Shown here one piece after another: positions 17,136-29,340 of a DNA stretch of 37,887 nt; the stretch's first letter is position 1, and each line of letters starts with the position of its first letter. The notes beneath the pieces are model-generated. The model was not told the origin of the DNA, made no database searches, and saw only the letters and a program-made list of their open reading frames with translations. Origin of the DNA: Gammaproteobacteria bacterium. GTDB taxonomy: Bacteria > Pseudomonadota > Gammaproteobacteria > Steroidobacterales > Steroidobacteraceae. A program made the position numbers and the translations under genes. The stretch is taken from NCBI GenBank assembly GCA_019235245.1, contig JAFAKO010000240.1:1-37887 (forward strand), in the 5' to 3' direction.

Positions 17136-17159
17136 GCGTTGGTCGGCCTCCGCCGCGCG

Positions 17160-17846
17160 TCAGGTCGCCGCATCGCGCGGCAGCGACAGGCGATAACCTC
17201 GCCCGCGCAACGTCTCGATCGGACGCAGCTGGTCGGAGGGGTCGAGCTTGCGCCGCAAGCGTCCCACCAGGACCTCGATGACGTTGCTGTCGCGCTCGAA
17301 GTCCTGGTCGTAGAGCCGCTCGGTGAGCTCGCTCTTGGAGATTACCTCTCCGGCTCGCAGCATCAGGTGCTCGAGGATGCGGTACTCGAAGGTGGTGAGC
17401 TCCACCGGGGTGCCATCCACGGTCACGGTCTGCGCGCGTGTGTCGAGCACGACCGGCCCGCACTTGAGCTGCGGGCTCGCCCAGCCGCCGGCGCGCCGCA
17501 GCAGCGCCTGCAGCCGCGCCAGCACCTCCTCGAAGTGGAACGGCTTGACGACGTAGTCGTCCGCGCCCGCCTGCAGGCCCTCTACCTTGTCCTGCCAGTT
17601 GTCACGTGCCGTGAGGATGAGTATCGGGTAGGTCTTGCGCGCGGCACGCAGGCGGCGGATGAGCTCCAGACCCGAGAGTCCCGGGAGGCCGAGATCGATG
17701 ACGGCCACGTCGAGCGGGTATTCGCGTCCGGCGAACAGGCCCTCGTCGCCGTCGCGGGCGATGTCCACGGTGAACCCCGCTTCGGTGAGACGCGCCTGCA
17801 GGCTCTCGCGCAGCGAAGCCTCGTCTTCGACTACCAGTACACGCAT
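17160..17846 (-). CDS. OmpR/PhoP-family response regulator
   Basis: A 228-residue DNA-binding regulator. The receiver domain (residues 1-115) has acidic residues Glu7-Asp8, the phosphorylation site Asp51 in AVIDLGLPG, the switch Thr in ILTARD and the conserved Lys in DDYVVKPFHFEE. The C-terminal winged helix includes LTTFEYRILEHLMLRAGEV, SNVIEVLVGRLRRKLD and RGRGYRL. The frame is open 22 codons upstream, but MRVLVVEDE at 17846 is the standard start. It is the cognate partner of the downstream PhoQ-like kinase. Confidence 0.95.
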   Translation of the reverse strand: MRVLVVEDEASLRESLQARLTEAGFTVDIARDGDEGLFAGREYPLDVAVIDLGLPGLSGLELIRRLRAARKTYPILILTARDNWQDKVEGLQAGADDYVVKPFHFEEVLARLQALLRRAGGWASPQLKCGPVVLDTRAQTVTVDGTPVELTTFEYRILEHLMLRAGEVISKSELTERLYDQDFERDSNVIEVLVGRLRRKLDPSDQLRPIETLRGRGYRLSLPRDAAT

Positions 17847-17869
17847 GCCGCTCCCCGATGCTGCGGCGG

Positions 17870-18172
17870 TTACTGCACGCTGCCGCTCATCGCGTCCACG
17901 CGCACCGTCCACACCTTGCCTGCATCATTCAGCAGCCGCAGCACGTACAGCGTGCGCCCGTCATCGCGCTCAGTCTGCGCCTTCACCACGCGGGCGTGGT
18001 AGCGCTCTTCCACCATCCTGACAGCCTGGTCCATGGACAGGCTGTCACGGGGCATCACGAAGGCCGTCGCGGCGGGCTGTCGCGGAGCCGCCGAGGCAGT
18101 CAGGAAGACGGCGCCGGTGCCGGCGCTGGCCGCACACACGAGCAGGAGGGCAATGAATCGAACACTGCGCAC
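17870..18172 (-). CDS. PepSY-domain periplasmic protein
   Basis: A 100-residue protein with an N-terminal signal peptide (hydrophobic residues about 6-28, ending near ASAAP) and one PepSY domain: LSMDQAVRMVEERYHARVVKAQ, then YVLRLLNDAGKVWTVRVDAMSG. The start is GTG at 18172. It lies 23 bases upstream of the response regulator, so it heads the operon. Small PepSY proteins are frequently encoded beside PhoPQ-like systems and are thought to modulate the sensor or periplasmic proteases; a sensor-modulating role here is inferred from position. Confidence 0.85.
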   Translation of the reverse strand: MRSVRFIALLLVCAASAGTGAVFLTASAAPRQPAATAFVMPRDSLSMDQAVRMVEERYHARVVKAQTERDDGRTLYVLRLLNDAGKVWTVRVDAMSGSVQ

Positions 18173-18233
18173 GGTCTACAAGCCTAACGCATTCGCGTGT
18201 TGGTCGGCGACCTCGGCGCGGGCGCGGTTTTTT

Positions 18234-19067
18234 TCAGCTGGCGTTCAGTTTCGCCTCGCTCCAGAGCTCCTCCCACTGCGCCGCCGAGAGCTGCGCCGGC
18301 TCCAGTCCGCGGGTCCGCGCCAACGATTCCATGCGTGCGAAGCGGCGCTCGAACTTGTCGTTCGCACCGCGCAGGGCCGACTCGGCATCGACCTGCAGAT
18401 GCCGGCTCAAGTTGACGATGGTGAACAGCAGGTCTCCCAACTCGCCCTCGAGCGCGCGCAGCCGCGCGGCAGCGGCTGCGTCGCCGGTCGCACCCGCGAG
18501 CACCGCATCGACCTCGTGCAGCTCCTCGTCCACCTTGGCGCGCACCCCGGCCGCATCCGACCAGTCGAAGCCGACGCGCGCGGCGCGCCGGCCGAGCTTC
18601 GCCGCGCGCGTCAGCGCCGGGAGCGCCCGCGGCACGCCTGCCAACACGGCGCTCGACCCGGCGGCCGCTGCGGCCGCGCTCGTTGCCGCACGCTCCTGCG
18701 CTTTCTGCTCCTCCCAGACACGCACCAGGTCCTCGGCGGCGAGCGTCGCCCCGGCGAACAGGTGCGGATGCCGGCGTACCAGCTTCTCGCGGATTCCCTC
18801 CGCCACGGCGGCGAAGTCGAACCAGCCGCGCTCCTCCGCCATGCGCGCATGGAACACCACCTGGAACAGCAGATCACCGAGCTCCTCGCGCAGGTGCTGG
18901 CGGTCGCCGTGCTCGATCGCGTCGGCCACCTCGTACGCCTCTTCGATGGTGTACGGGGCGATGGTGGCAAAGGATTGCGAGCGATCCCATGGGCAGCCGC
19001 GCTCGGGATCGCGCAAGCGCGCCATGAGCGCGAGCAGCTCCGCCATGGCCCGTTCGGCCTGGCTCAT
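18234..19067 (-). CDS. mazG: Nucleoside triphosphate pyrophosphohydrolase MazG
   Basis: A 277-residue cytoplasmic enzyme that hydrolyses (d)NTPs to monophosphates, clearing abnormal nucleotides. Two all-alpha MazG repeats are visible. The first has CPWDRSQSFATIAPYTIEEAYE and REELGDLLFQVVFHA, the second has KVDEELHEVDAVL and EGELGDLLFTIVNLSRHL; both carry the ExxE and ExxD magnesium residues. E. coli MazG has 263 residues. The ATG at 19067 overlaps the nudL stop (ATGA); a longer form from 19088 is possible but less likely. It belongs to a fumC-nudL-mazG operon in which two genes clean up nucleotides. Confidence 0.95.
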   Translation of the reverse strand: MSQAERAMAELLALMARLRDPERGCPWDRSQSFATIAPYTIEEAYEVADAIEHGDRQHLREELGDLLFQVVFHARMAEERGWFDFAAVAEGIREKLVRRHPHLFAGATLAAEDLVRVWEEQKAQERAATSAAAAAAGSSAVLAGVPRALPALTRAAKLGRRAARVGFDWSDAAGVRAKVDEELHEVDAVLAGATGDAAAAARLRALEGELGDLLFTIVNLSRHLQVDAESALRGANDKFERRFARMESLARTRGLEPAQLSAAQWEELWSEAKLNAS

Positions 19068-19729
19068 GCGCTCTGGCGCTCCGTGCACACCCGATAGAGT
19101 GTGTGCAGCATGCCGGCGGTCGCACCCCAGATGTTGCGGTCGCCGAAAGGAATCTCGCGGAATTCCACCTGGCCGCCCGCCAGCTCCGCGCGCCGCCCGA
19201 TCCGATGGTTGGCCGGGTCGAAGAGATAGCCGAGCGGCACCTCGAAGGTATCCTCGACTTCCTGACTCGCGAGCTCGAGCTCGAAGCCGGGCTGCACGAA
19301 CGCGACCACCGGTGTGATGCGAAAGCCAGTGATCACCACATGGTCCGGCAGATAGCCGACGACCGATACGAAGCGCTCATCCAGCCCGATCTCCTCGTGC
19401 GCCTCGCGCAACGCGGCCGCGGCCGGGCCCGCATCGCCCGGCTCGATACGTCCGCCGGGGAAGCTGATCTGCCCCGCATGGTTGCGCAGCTGCGTCGCGC
19501 GCTGCGTGAACAGCACCGTCGGGTCCTGGCGCGTGACGATCGGAATGAGCACCGCAGAAGGTGCCGGATCCTGCGGCACGAGCCGCCGGCCCTCGCTCGA
19601 CTGGAAGAGGCCCGGGATAAGCCAGTCATCGGGGTCGTGGCGCGGAGTCGTACCCGCGAGGCGCGTGCGGATGATGGCCGCCCAGTCGCGACGGCCGGGA
19701 CTTACGGACTCGCGATCAGCCTCCGCCAC
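19064..19729 (-). CDS. nudL: CoA pyrophosphatase-type Nudix hydrolase
   Basis: A 221-residue Nudix enzyme expected to split coenzyme A into 4'-phosphopantetheine and 3',5'-ADP. The NudL-specific segment TQRATQLRNHAGQISFPGG runs into the Nudix box, which ends in LREAHEEIGL with the metal-binding glutamates. The start is GTG at 19729, inside the last codons of fumC. A strong ribosome binding site (GGGAGG, 19740-19735) lies 5 bases before it, within the fumC poly-glycine codons. The stop overlaps mazG (ATGA). Confidence 0.9.
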   Translation of the reverse strand: MAEADRESVSPGRRDWAAIIRTRLAGTTPRHDPDDWLIPGLFQSSEGRRLVPQDPAPSAVLIPIVTRQDPTVLFTQRATQLRNHAGQISFPGGRIEPGDAGPAAAALREAHEEIGLDERFVSVVGYLPDHVVITGFRITPVVAFVQPGFELELASQEVEDTFEVPLGYLFDPANHRIGRRAELAGGQVEFREIPFGDRNIWGATAGMLHTLYRVCTERQSA

Positions 19730-21119
19730 CGCCTCCTCCCTTGATACCGCCGGTGGTCAGCTCCTGCGGGTCGAGCAGTTTCTCCAGCTCGCTCGCCGGC
19801 ACGTCGGTCATCTGCGCCGCAACCTCCCGTATCGGCCGACCTTCGGCGTAGGCCTTCTTGGCGATAGCTGCACCCTTCTCGTAGCCGATCACGGGGTTGA
19901 GCGCAGTGACGAGAATCGGATTGCGATCGAGCGCCTCCGCGACCCGTACGGTGTTGACACGGAAGCCGGCGATCGCGCGATCGGCGAGTGCCCGCACGAC
20001 ATTGGCGAGCAGCCGGATGCTCTCGAGCAGGTTGCGGGCGATGACCGGCAGCATCACGTTCAGCTGGAAATTCCCCGACTGCCCGGCGACCGTGACCGCG
20101 GTGTCGTTGCCGATCACCTGCGCCGCCACCATGGTGACCGCCTCCGGGATCACCGGGTTCACCTTGCCCGGCATGATGCTGCTGCCGGGTTGCAGAGCCG
20201 GCAGCGCGATCTCGCCGAGGCCGGCGAGCGGCCCGCTGTTCATCCAGCGCAGATCGTTGGCAATCTTCATGAGGCTCACCGCGAGCACCTTCAGCTGACC
20301 GGAGAGCTCGACGGCGGTGTCCTGGGCCGAGAGCGCCTCGAAATAATTCCGCGCCGGCACGAACGGAACTCCGGTGAGCGCCGCGAGCGCCTTGCAGAAC
20401 CGGACGCCGAACTCGGGATGCGCGTTGATGCCGGTGCCGACCGCCGTGCCGCCCTGCGCCAAAGACAGCAGCCGCGGCTCGACCGACTGCAGCCGTGCCG
20501 CATCGTTCTCGATCTGGGTGCGCCAGCCCGAGAGCTCCTGGGCGAGCGTCACGGGCATGGCGTCCATGAGATGCGTGCGGCCGGTCTTGACGATGCCCGC
20601 TACCTCGCGCTCCTTCTTCGCCAGCACCTCGCCGAGGTGCTGGAGGGCGGGCAGCAGCTCGCGCCTCACGGCGAGCGCGGCGCTCACGTGGATGGCGGTG
20701 GGAATCACGTCGTTGCTGCTCTGTCCCATGTTGACGTGATCGTTGGCGTGCACCGCGCTGCCGAGGCGCCGGCCCGCGAGCGCCGCGATCACCTCGTTGG
20801 CATTCATGTTCGAGCTGGTACCCGAGCCGGTCTGGAAGACGTCGATGGGAAAATGCCGGTCGTGCTGCCCGGCGGCCACTTCACCCGCCGCGACGTCGAC
20901 CGCTTCCGCGGTGCGGGGCTCGAGGAGCTTCAGCTCACGATTGGCGCGCGCGGCGGCCTGCTTGATGAGGCCGAGCGCCGCGATGAACTCGCGCGGCATC
21001 GCCAGCCCGCTGATGGGAAAATTCTCTACCGCGCGCTGCGTCTGCGCGCCCCACAGCGCCTCGGCCGGTACTTTGAGCTCGCCCATGCTGTCGCGCTCGG
21101 TACGGAAGGAACTCGTCAT
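19716..21119 (-). CDS. fumC: Fumarate hydratase class II
   Basis: A 467-residue TCA-cycle enzyme that interconverts fumarate and malate and does not need an Fe-S cluster. The aspartase/fumarase signature GSSIMPGKVNP is present, with SGTSSNMNANEVIA and TGRTHLMDAMPVTL contributing to the active site. E. coli FumC also has 467 residues. The ATG at 21119 is preceded by a CGGAG ribosome binding site. The protein ends in seven glycines after GGIK. It heads a minus-strand operon with nudL and mazG and is divergent from purB across 58 bases. Confidence 0.97.
   Translation of the reverse strand: MTSSFRTERDSMGELKVPAEALWGAQTQRAVENFPISGLAMPREFIAALGLIKQAAARANRELKLLEPRTAEAVDVAAGEVAAGQHDRHFPIDVFQTGSGTSSNMNANEVIAALAGRRLGSAVHANDHVNMGQSSNDVIPTAIHVSAALAVRRELLPALQHLGEVLAKKEREVAGIVKTGRTHLMDAMPVTLAQELSGWRTQIENDAARLQSVEPRLLSLAQGGTAVGTGINAHPEFGVRFCKALAALTGVPFVPARNYFEALSAQDTAVELSGQLKVLAVSLMKIANDLRWMNSGPLAGLGEIALPALQPGSSIMPGKVNPVIPEAVTMVAAQVIGNDTAVTVAGQSGNFQLNVMLPVIARNLLESIRLLANVVRALADRAIAGFRVNTVRVAEALDRNPILVTALNPVIGYEKGAAIAKKAYAEGRPIREVAAQMTDVPASELEKLLDPQELTTGGIKGGGGGGG
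19735..19740 (-). promoter_or_regulatory. Ribosome binding site for nudL inside fumC
   Basis: GGGAGG on the minus strand is followed by 5 bases and the GTG start at 19729. It is built from the GGA and GGC codons of the FumC C-terminal glycine run, so the same bases serve as FumC coding sequence and as the nudL Shine-Dalgarno site. Confidence 0.65.
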
Positions 21120-21163
21120 GCGTGGACTCCGGAGCAGAAAACGACGGCCGAACGACCATGCGT

Positions 21164-21169
21164 TATGAT
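21164..21169 (+). promoter_or_regulatory. -10-like hexamer just upstream of purB
   Basis: TATGAT ends 8 bases before the purB ATG at 21178, with no ribosome binding site between. The same bases read on the minus strand (TATCAT, or TACTAT one step away) could serve fumC, so the two divergent promoters may overlap. No convincing -35 element is seen on the plus strand. Confidence 0.4.
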
Positions 21170-21177
21170 AGTAGCGC

Positions 21178-22560
21178 ATGTCCGGAAGCCCCAGCGATTG
21201 TCTGCCGGCGCTCGAGGCGCTCTCGCCGGTCGATGGACGCTACCGCGAGGCCACCGGGCCACTGCGCGGGCTCATGTCCGAAGCCGGGCTCATCCGCGAG
21301 CGCATCCGTATCGAGGCGCTGTGGCTGCTGCACCTCGCGGCGAGCGTGCCGCAGCTCGCCGGCTCGAAGCTCAGCCCCGCGGTCGCCGCGCGTGCCCGGC
21401 AACTCGGGCGTGCACCGGAGGACGCCGCGCCGCTGGCGGTGAAAGGCATCGAAGCGCGCATCAATCACGACGTCAAGGCGGTCGAGTACTACATCCGCGA
21501 GCAACTCGCGGCCGCAGGCGCCTCAGCCGCGACCCTCGAGCTGGTGCATTTCGGCTGCACCTCCGAGGACATCAACAACCTCAGCTACGCCTGCCTGCTG
21601 CGCAGCGCGCGCACCGCACTGCTCCCGGTCCTCGCCGGCCGTGCGGCTGAGCTCACACAGCTCGCGCATCGCTACGCCGATACGGCCATGCCGGCGCGTA
21701 CGCACGGGCAACCGGCGAGCCCGACCACGCTGGGGAAGGAGCTCGCGAACTTCGCGGCGCGCCTCGGGCGAGCGCAGCAGCGCTGGGCGGCGGTCGGCAT
21801 CCTCGGCAAGTGGAACGGGGCGGTGGGCAACTTCAACGCGCACGTGGCGGCGCTGCCGGCCGTCGACTGGCCGGCCATCGCGCGGGCGTTCGTGGGCTCG
21901 CTCGGACTCGAGTACAACGCCTGGACCACCCAGATCGAGCCGCACGACTGGATCGGCGAATACTGCGACGCGGCCGCTGCCGCCAACGTGATCTGCATCG
22001 ACCTGTGCCGCGACCTGTGGGGCTACGTCTCGCTCGGCTACCTGCGCCAGCGGGCCGTGAGCGGCGAGGTCGGCTCATCGACCATGCCCCACAAGGTGAA
22101 TCCCATCGATTTCGAGAATGCCGAGGGCAACTGCGGGGTGGCCAACGCGTTGCTGCGGCACTTCGCCGAAAAGCTTCCGGTGTCGCGCTGGCAGCGGGAT
22201 CTCACCGACTCGACCGTGCTGCGGAATCTCGGGGTCGCGCTCGGGCACTCTCTCATCGCCTGGCAGGCGCTCGGTCGGGGTCTGCAGAAGATCGAGGCGG
22301 ACCCCGCCCACATGCGGGCGGATCTCGAGGGTTCCTGGGAATTGCTCGCGGAAGCGGTGCAGACGGTGTTGCGGGCGGCAGGCATACCGGATGGCTATGA
22401 GCGGTTGAAGGAGTTCAGCCGCGGTCGCGCGATCGACGCTGCGGCGCTCGCCACCTTCATCGAAGGCCTGCCGCTGCCGCAGGCGGAAAAAGACCGCCTG
22501 CGGAGCCTGCGGCCCGAGGCGTACACGGGCCTCGCGGCGCAGCTCGCGCGTCAGGTGTGA
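21178..22560 (+). CDS. purB: Adenylosuccinate lyase
   Basis: A 460-residue purine synthesis enzyme that acts twice, on SAICAR and on adenylosuccinate. The N-terminus LEALSPVDGRYR and the superfamily signature SSTMPHKVNPIDFENAEGN are typical of the gammaproteobacterial form; E. coli PurB has 456 residues. TRTHGQPASPTTLGKE carries an active-site His. No ribosome binding site precedes the ATG, but a -10-like TATGAT lies 8 bases upstream, which suggests a leaderless mRNA. In E. coli purB lies close to mnmA and nudJ; here they are also neighbours but with purB first. Confidence 0.97.
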   Translation: MSGSPSDCLPALEALSPVDGRYREATGPLRGLMSEAGLIRERIRIEALWLLHLAASVPQLAGSKLSPAVAARARQLGRAPEDAAPLAVKGIEARINHDVKAVEYYIREQLAAAGASAATLELVHFGCTSEDINNLSYACLLRSARTALLPVLAGRAAELTQLAHRYADTAMPARTHGQPASPTTLGKELANFAARLGRAQQRWAAVGILGKWNGAVGNFNAHVAALPAVDWPAIARAFVGSLGLEYNAWTTQIEPHDWIGEYCDAAAAANVICIDLCRDLWGYVSLGYLRQRAVSGEVGSSTMPHKVNPIDFENAEGNCGVANALLRHFAEKLPVSRWQRDLTDSTVLRNLGVALGHSLIAWQALGRGLQKIEADPAHMRADLEGSWELLAEAVQTVLRAAGIPDGYERLKEFSRGRAIDAAALATFIEGLPLPQAEKDRLRSLRPEAYTGLAAQLARQV

Positions 22561-22732
22561 GGTGGCCAGTGGGCCCGCCCGCAGCCGGGAAAGTGCGAAC
22601 CACGCCTCGCTTTTGACTTACTGTGACCGGCCCCCGGGCCCAAACCGTGACCGGTTCGGCAAGGCAATCGGGGGGTCGGTCACTAAGATCGCGTGCAGCC
22701 TGCCTTTCGTGCAGGTGACGCGGGGCGTGAGA

Positions 22733-23329
22733 GTGGCCATTAGCGGGGAAATCGACTCCAATAGCGCGTTGGCGCAACTCGCAAACGCGCGCTATGCGTC
22801 CGAGTCCCCCAACGGGACGGCCGGGCCAACCAGCTCACGCCAGGGCGCCGAAACACTCACGGTCCTTACCTCGCTCGCCGAGGTGCGCGCCGCGGTCAAC
22901 GAGATCGCAGCGACCGCGCAACGGCTGATCTCCATCTATACGCCGGATCTCGAGCCGGATCTGTACGACCAGACGGCGTTTCTCGATGTCATCAAGCATT
23001 TCGTGCTGACGCGCAGCTTCTCGAAGGTACGGGTGCTGCTCGCCGAGCCGACGCGCGTCATGCGCGACAGCAACCGCTTCGTCGCCATGGGGCGGCGATT
23101 GTCGAGCTGCATCGATATCCGCTACGTCGCCGCCCAGAATCCACAGCGCGCCTCCAGCTATCTCATCGCCGATGACCGCGCGATCGTCTACCGCATGCGT
23201 GCCGACACCTGGGATGGGGTGGCGGACATCAACAATCCGGCAGTCGCCCGCGTCTACCTGCAGGAATTCGATCAGGTCTGGAACGCCAGCGCGGCCGAGC
23301 ACGGGCTGCGGGCGGCGCGCCGCGGCTGA
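22733..23329 (+). CDS. Phospholipase D-like (DUF7931-type) protein
   Basis: The coding frame is open from 22562 to 23329, with GTG codons at 22562, 22715, 22727 and 22733 and no ATG near the front. The start is uncertain; 22733 (198 residues) is used because the earlier part does not look like a conserved domain. From about 22855 the protein reads as one compact domain: LTSLAEVRAAVNEIAATAQR, SIYTPDLEPDLYDQ, VRVLLAEPTRVMRDSNR, ASSYLIADDRAIVYRM and YLQEFDQVWNAS. This is a degenerate PLD-like fold without a clear HKD motif. The substrate is unknown. It lies between purB and nudJ in the same orientation. Confidence 0.6.
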   Translation: MAISGEIDSNSALAQLANARYASESPNGTAGPTSSRQGAETLTVLTSLAEVRAAVNEIAATAQRLISIYTPDLEPDLYDQTAFLDVIKHFVLTRSFSKVRVLLAEPTRVMRDSNRFVAMGRRLSSCIDIRYVAAQNPQRASSYLIADDRAIVYRMRADTWDGVADINNPAVARVYLQEFDQVWNASAAEHGLRAARRG

Positions 23330-23381
23330 GCCGACCATTCGTCGCGACCTGACGACGATTCCGACACCCGCCCCCGACCGC

Positions 23382-23387
23382 TACAAT
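23382..23387 (+). promoter_or_regulatory. -10-like hexamer close to the nudJ start
   Basis: TACAAT ends 7 bases before the ATG at 23395. Read as a -10 element, transcription would begin at the start codon. A weak TTCCGA lies 17 bases upstream of it. The intervening TCCTCCT is pyrimidine-rich, so it is not a ribosome binding site. Confidence 0.45.
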
Positions 23388-23394
23388 CCTCCTC

Positions 23395-23886
23395 ATGGGC
23401 AGGAGGCCTGATATCACCGTCGCTGCGATAGCCGAGACCGCCGGTCGTTTCCTGGTGGTCGAGGAGCGCATCAACCGTCGCCTGCTGTTCAACCAGCCCG
23501 CCGGCCACGTCGAGCCCGGGGAAACCCTGTTCGCCGCCGTAGTACGCGAAGCGCGCGAGGAGACCGCCTGGCGCTTCGAGCCGCAGACGCTGCTCGGGAT
23601 CTACCTCTGGCGCCATCCGCGTACGGATCGCGAGGTCCTGCGCTTCGCCTTCTGCGGACGGGTCACCGATCACGATGCCGTGCAGCCGCTCGACCGCGGC
23701 ATCATCGCGACGCACTGGCTGACCCGCAGTCAGCTCGAGTCGCGACAGCATCGTCTGAGAAGTCCTCTGGTCCTGCGCTGCATAGACGACTACCTGGCGG
23801 GCAGGCGGCAGGCGCTCGATGGCATCGCCGGGCTCGATCTGGAGTCTGCCGCCGACCTCGGTCGCGGCGCGACAGTGACGGCGTAG
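23395..23886 (+). CDS. nudJ: NudJ-type Nudix phosphatase
   Basis: A 163-residue Nudix hydrolase. The motif runs from GHVEPGET to REAREETAW; all the metal-binding glutamates are there, but the conserved Gly near its end is Ala. The surrounding pattern (ITVAAIAETAGRFLVVEE, FNQPAGHVEPGE, YLWRHPRTDREVLRFAF, RGIIATHWLTRSQL) fits NudJ, which hydrolyses thiamin and nucleoside diphosphates and HMP-PP in E. coli. It precedes mnmA by 26 bases, the same order as in E. coli. A TACAAT lies 7 bases upstream of the ATG. Confidence 0.88.
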   Translation: MGRRPDITVAAIAETAGRFLVVEERINRRLLFNQPAGHVEPGETLFAAVVREAREETAWRFEPQTLLGIYLWRHPRTDREVLRFAFCGRVTDHDAVQPLDRGIIATHWLTRSQLESRQHRLRSPLVLRCIDDYLAGRRQALDGIAGLDLESAADLGRGATVTA

Positions 23887-23900
23887 CCGCCGCGGCGCAT

Positions 23901-23906
23901 TACAAT
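23901..23906 (+). promoter_or_regulatory. -10-like hexamer close to the mnmA start
   Basis: TACAAT ends 6 bases before the ATG at 23913 in the short nudJ-mnmA gap, with no ribosome binding site in between. No -35 element is evident at the usual spacing. Confidence 0.4.
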
Positions 23907-23912
23907 GTCCGC

Positions 23913-25049
23913 ATGTCTCTCGCGACCGAACCAGTCCCCGGCTCAGGCGCCCGCGTCATCGTCGGCCTCTCCGGCGGCGTCGACTCCGCGGTTGCCGCCC
24001 TCCTCCTGAGGGATGCCGGCTGGGACGTCCAGGGGCTGTTCCTCAGCAACTGGACCGAGGAGGACGATGATGCTTACTGCACCACCGCCGAGGACTTCCA
24101 GGATGCCCGTGCCGTAGCAGCGGAGCTCGGTATCGTGTTGCACCGGGTGAGCTTTGCGGCCGAATACCGCGAACGGGTCTTCGCTCACTTCCTGAGCGAG
24201 CATCGGGCCGGGCGCACTCCCAATCCGGACGTGCTGTGTAACCGTGAGATCAAGTTCGGGGTGGCACTCGCATGGGCCCGCCGGCTCGGTGCCACGCACT
24301 TCGCCACCGGCCACTATGCCCGCCTCGGGCCCTCGCCCGACGGGCCGGCACTGTGCAAGGCGCGCGACGCCGGCAAGGACCAGAGCTACTTTCTGCATGC
24401 GGTCGGGACCCATGAGCTCGCCCTGACACTGATGCCGCTTGGTGAGCTGCACAAGAGCGTGGTGCGTGAGCGCGCGCGCCGTGCCGGGCTGCCGGTATTC
24501 GACAAGCCAGACAGCACCGGCATCTGCTTCATCGGCGAGCGCCCCTTTCGTGAGTTCCTCGGCCGCTACCTCGCCCGCTCGCCCGGGCCGATCGAATCGG
24601 CCGACGGCGAGCGCCTCGGCACGCACGATGGACTCGCCTTCTACACGCTCGGGCAGCGCGCGGGGCTGCACATCGGCGGGCGCAGCGGCCATGATCAGGC
24701 TCCGTGGTACGTGGCGGCCAAAAATGCCGCGCGCAACGTGCTGGTCGTCGTGCAGGGACACGACCATCCGCTCCTCGAGAGCCGCTCGCTGACCACCGGT
24801 CTGTGGCACTGGCTGGCGCCGCCGCGCCGCGAGCCGTTCCGCGGCGCGGTTAAGGTGCGCTATCGCCAGGACGACCAGGCGGCGCGCCTCGAGCCGTGCG
24901 CGGATGGCACGATGCACATCGTGTTCGACACGCCGCAGCGCGCCGTGACGCCCGGCCAGTACGCGGTCGCATACGACGGCGAGCGCTGTCTGGGCGGCGC
25001 CGTCATCGAGCGCCTCGACCGCGGCGCACAGCTCTCGGCCGCCGCGTGA
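23913..25049 (+). CDS. mnmA: tRNA-specific 2-thiouridylase MnmA
   Basis: A 378-residue enzyme that adds sulfur to U34 of tRNA-Lys, Glu and Gln using persulfide sulfur and ATP. The PP-loop is GLSGGVDSAVAALL near residues 18-31. The catalytic cysteines are Cys109 (NPDVLCNREIKF) and Cys205 (STGICFIGE). FATGHYAR and KDQSYFLHAV are also conserved. E. coli MnmA has 368 residues. The following acnA gene has its own TATAAT and starts 43 bases later. Confidence 0.97.
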   Translation: MSLATEPVPGSGARVIVGLSGGVDSAVAALLLRDAGWDVQGLFLSNWTEEDDDAYCTTAEDFQDARAVAAELGIVLHRVSFAAEYRERVFAHFLSEHRAGRTPNPDVLCNREIKFGVALAWARRLGATHFATGHYARLGPSPDGPALCKARDAGKDQSYFLHAVGTHELALTLMPLGELHKSVVRERARRAGLPVFDKPDSTGICFIGERPFREFLGRYLARSPGPIESADGERLGTHDGLAFYTLGQRAGLHIGGRSGHDQAPWYVAAKNAARNVLVVVQGHDHPLLESRSLTTGLWHWLAPPRREPFRGAVKVRYRQDDQAARLEPCADGTMHIVFDTPQRAVTPGQYAVAYDGERCLGGAVIERLDRGAQLSAAA

Positions 25050-25062
25050 GGCCTGCGCCCGA

Positions 25063-25068
25063 TATAAT
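25063..25068 (+). promoter_or_regulatory. Consensus -10 element upstream of acnA
   Basis: A perfect TATAAT lies 24 bases before the acnA ATG at 25093. No TTGACA-like -35 is visible at 16-18 bases, so the promoter may need an activator. It would give a leader of about 18 bases containing the weak GGAG site at 25082-25085. Confidence 0.5.
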
Positions 25069-25092
25069 TGCAGGGACGACGCGGAGACCGCC

Positions 25093-29336
<4,244 letters not shown>

Positions 29337-29340
<4 letters not shown>

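Noticed and set aside
16302-18002. 566-codon plus-strand frame over the two-component genes
   Set aside because: It is opposite a clear PhoQ-like kinase and its regulator, and its composition is that of a shadow frame.
22613-22641. TTGACT after purB as a promoter for the PLD-like gene
   Set aside because: The position 17 bases downstream is GGGCCC, not a -10 element, and nearby spacings also fail.
22624-22655. Repeated TGACCGG after purB as an operator pair
   Set aside because: There are only two short copies with no further symmetry; this is expected by chance in high-GC sequence.
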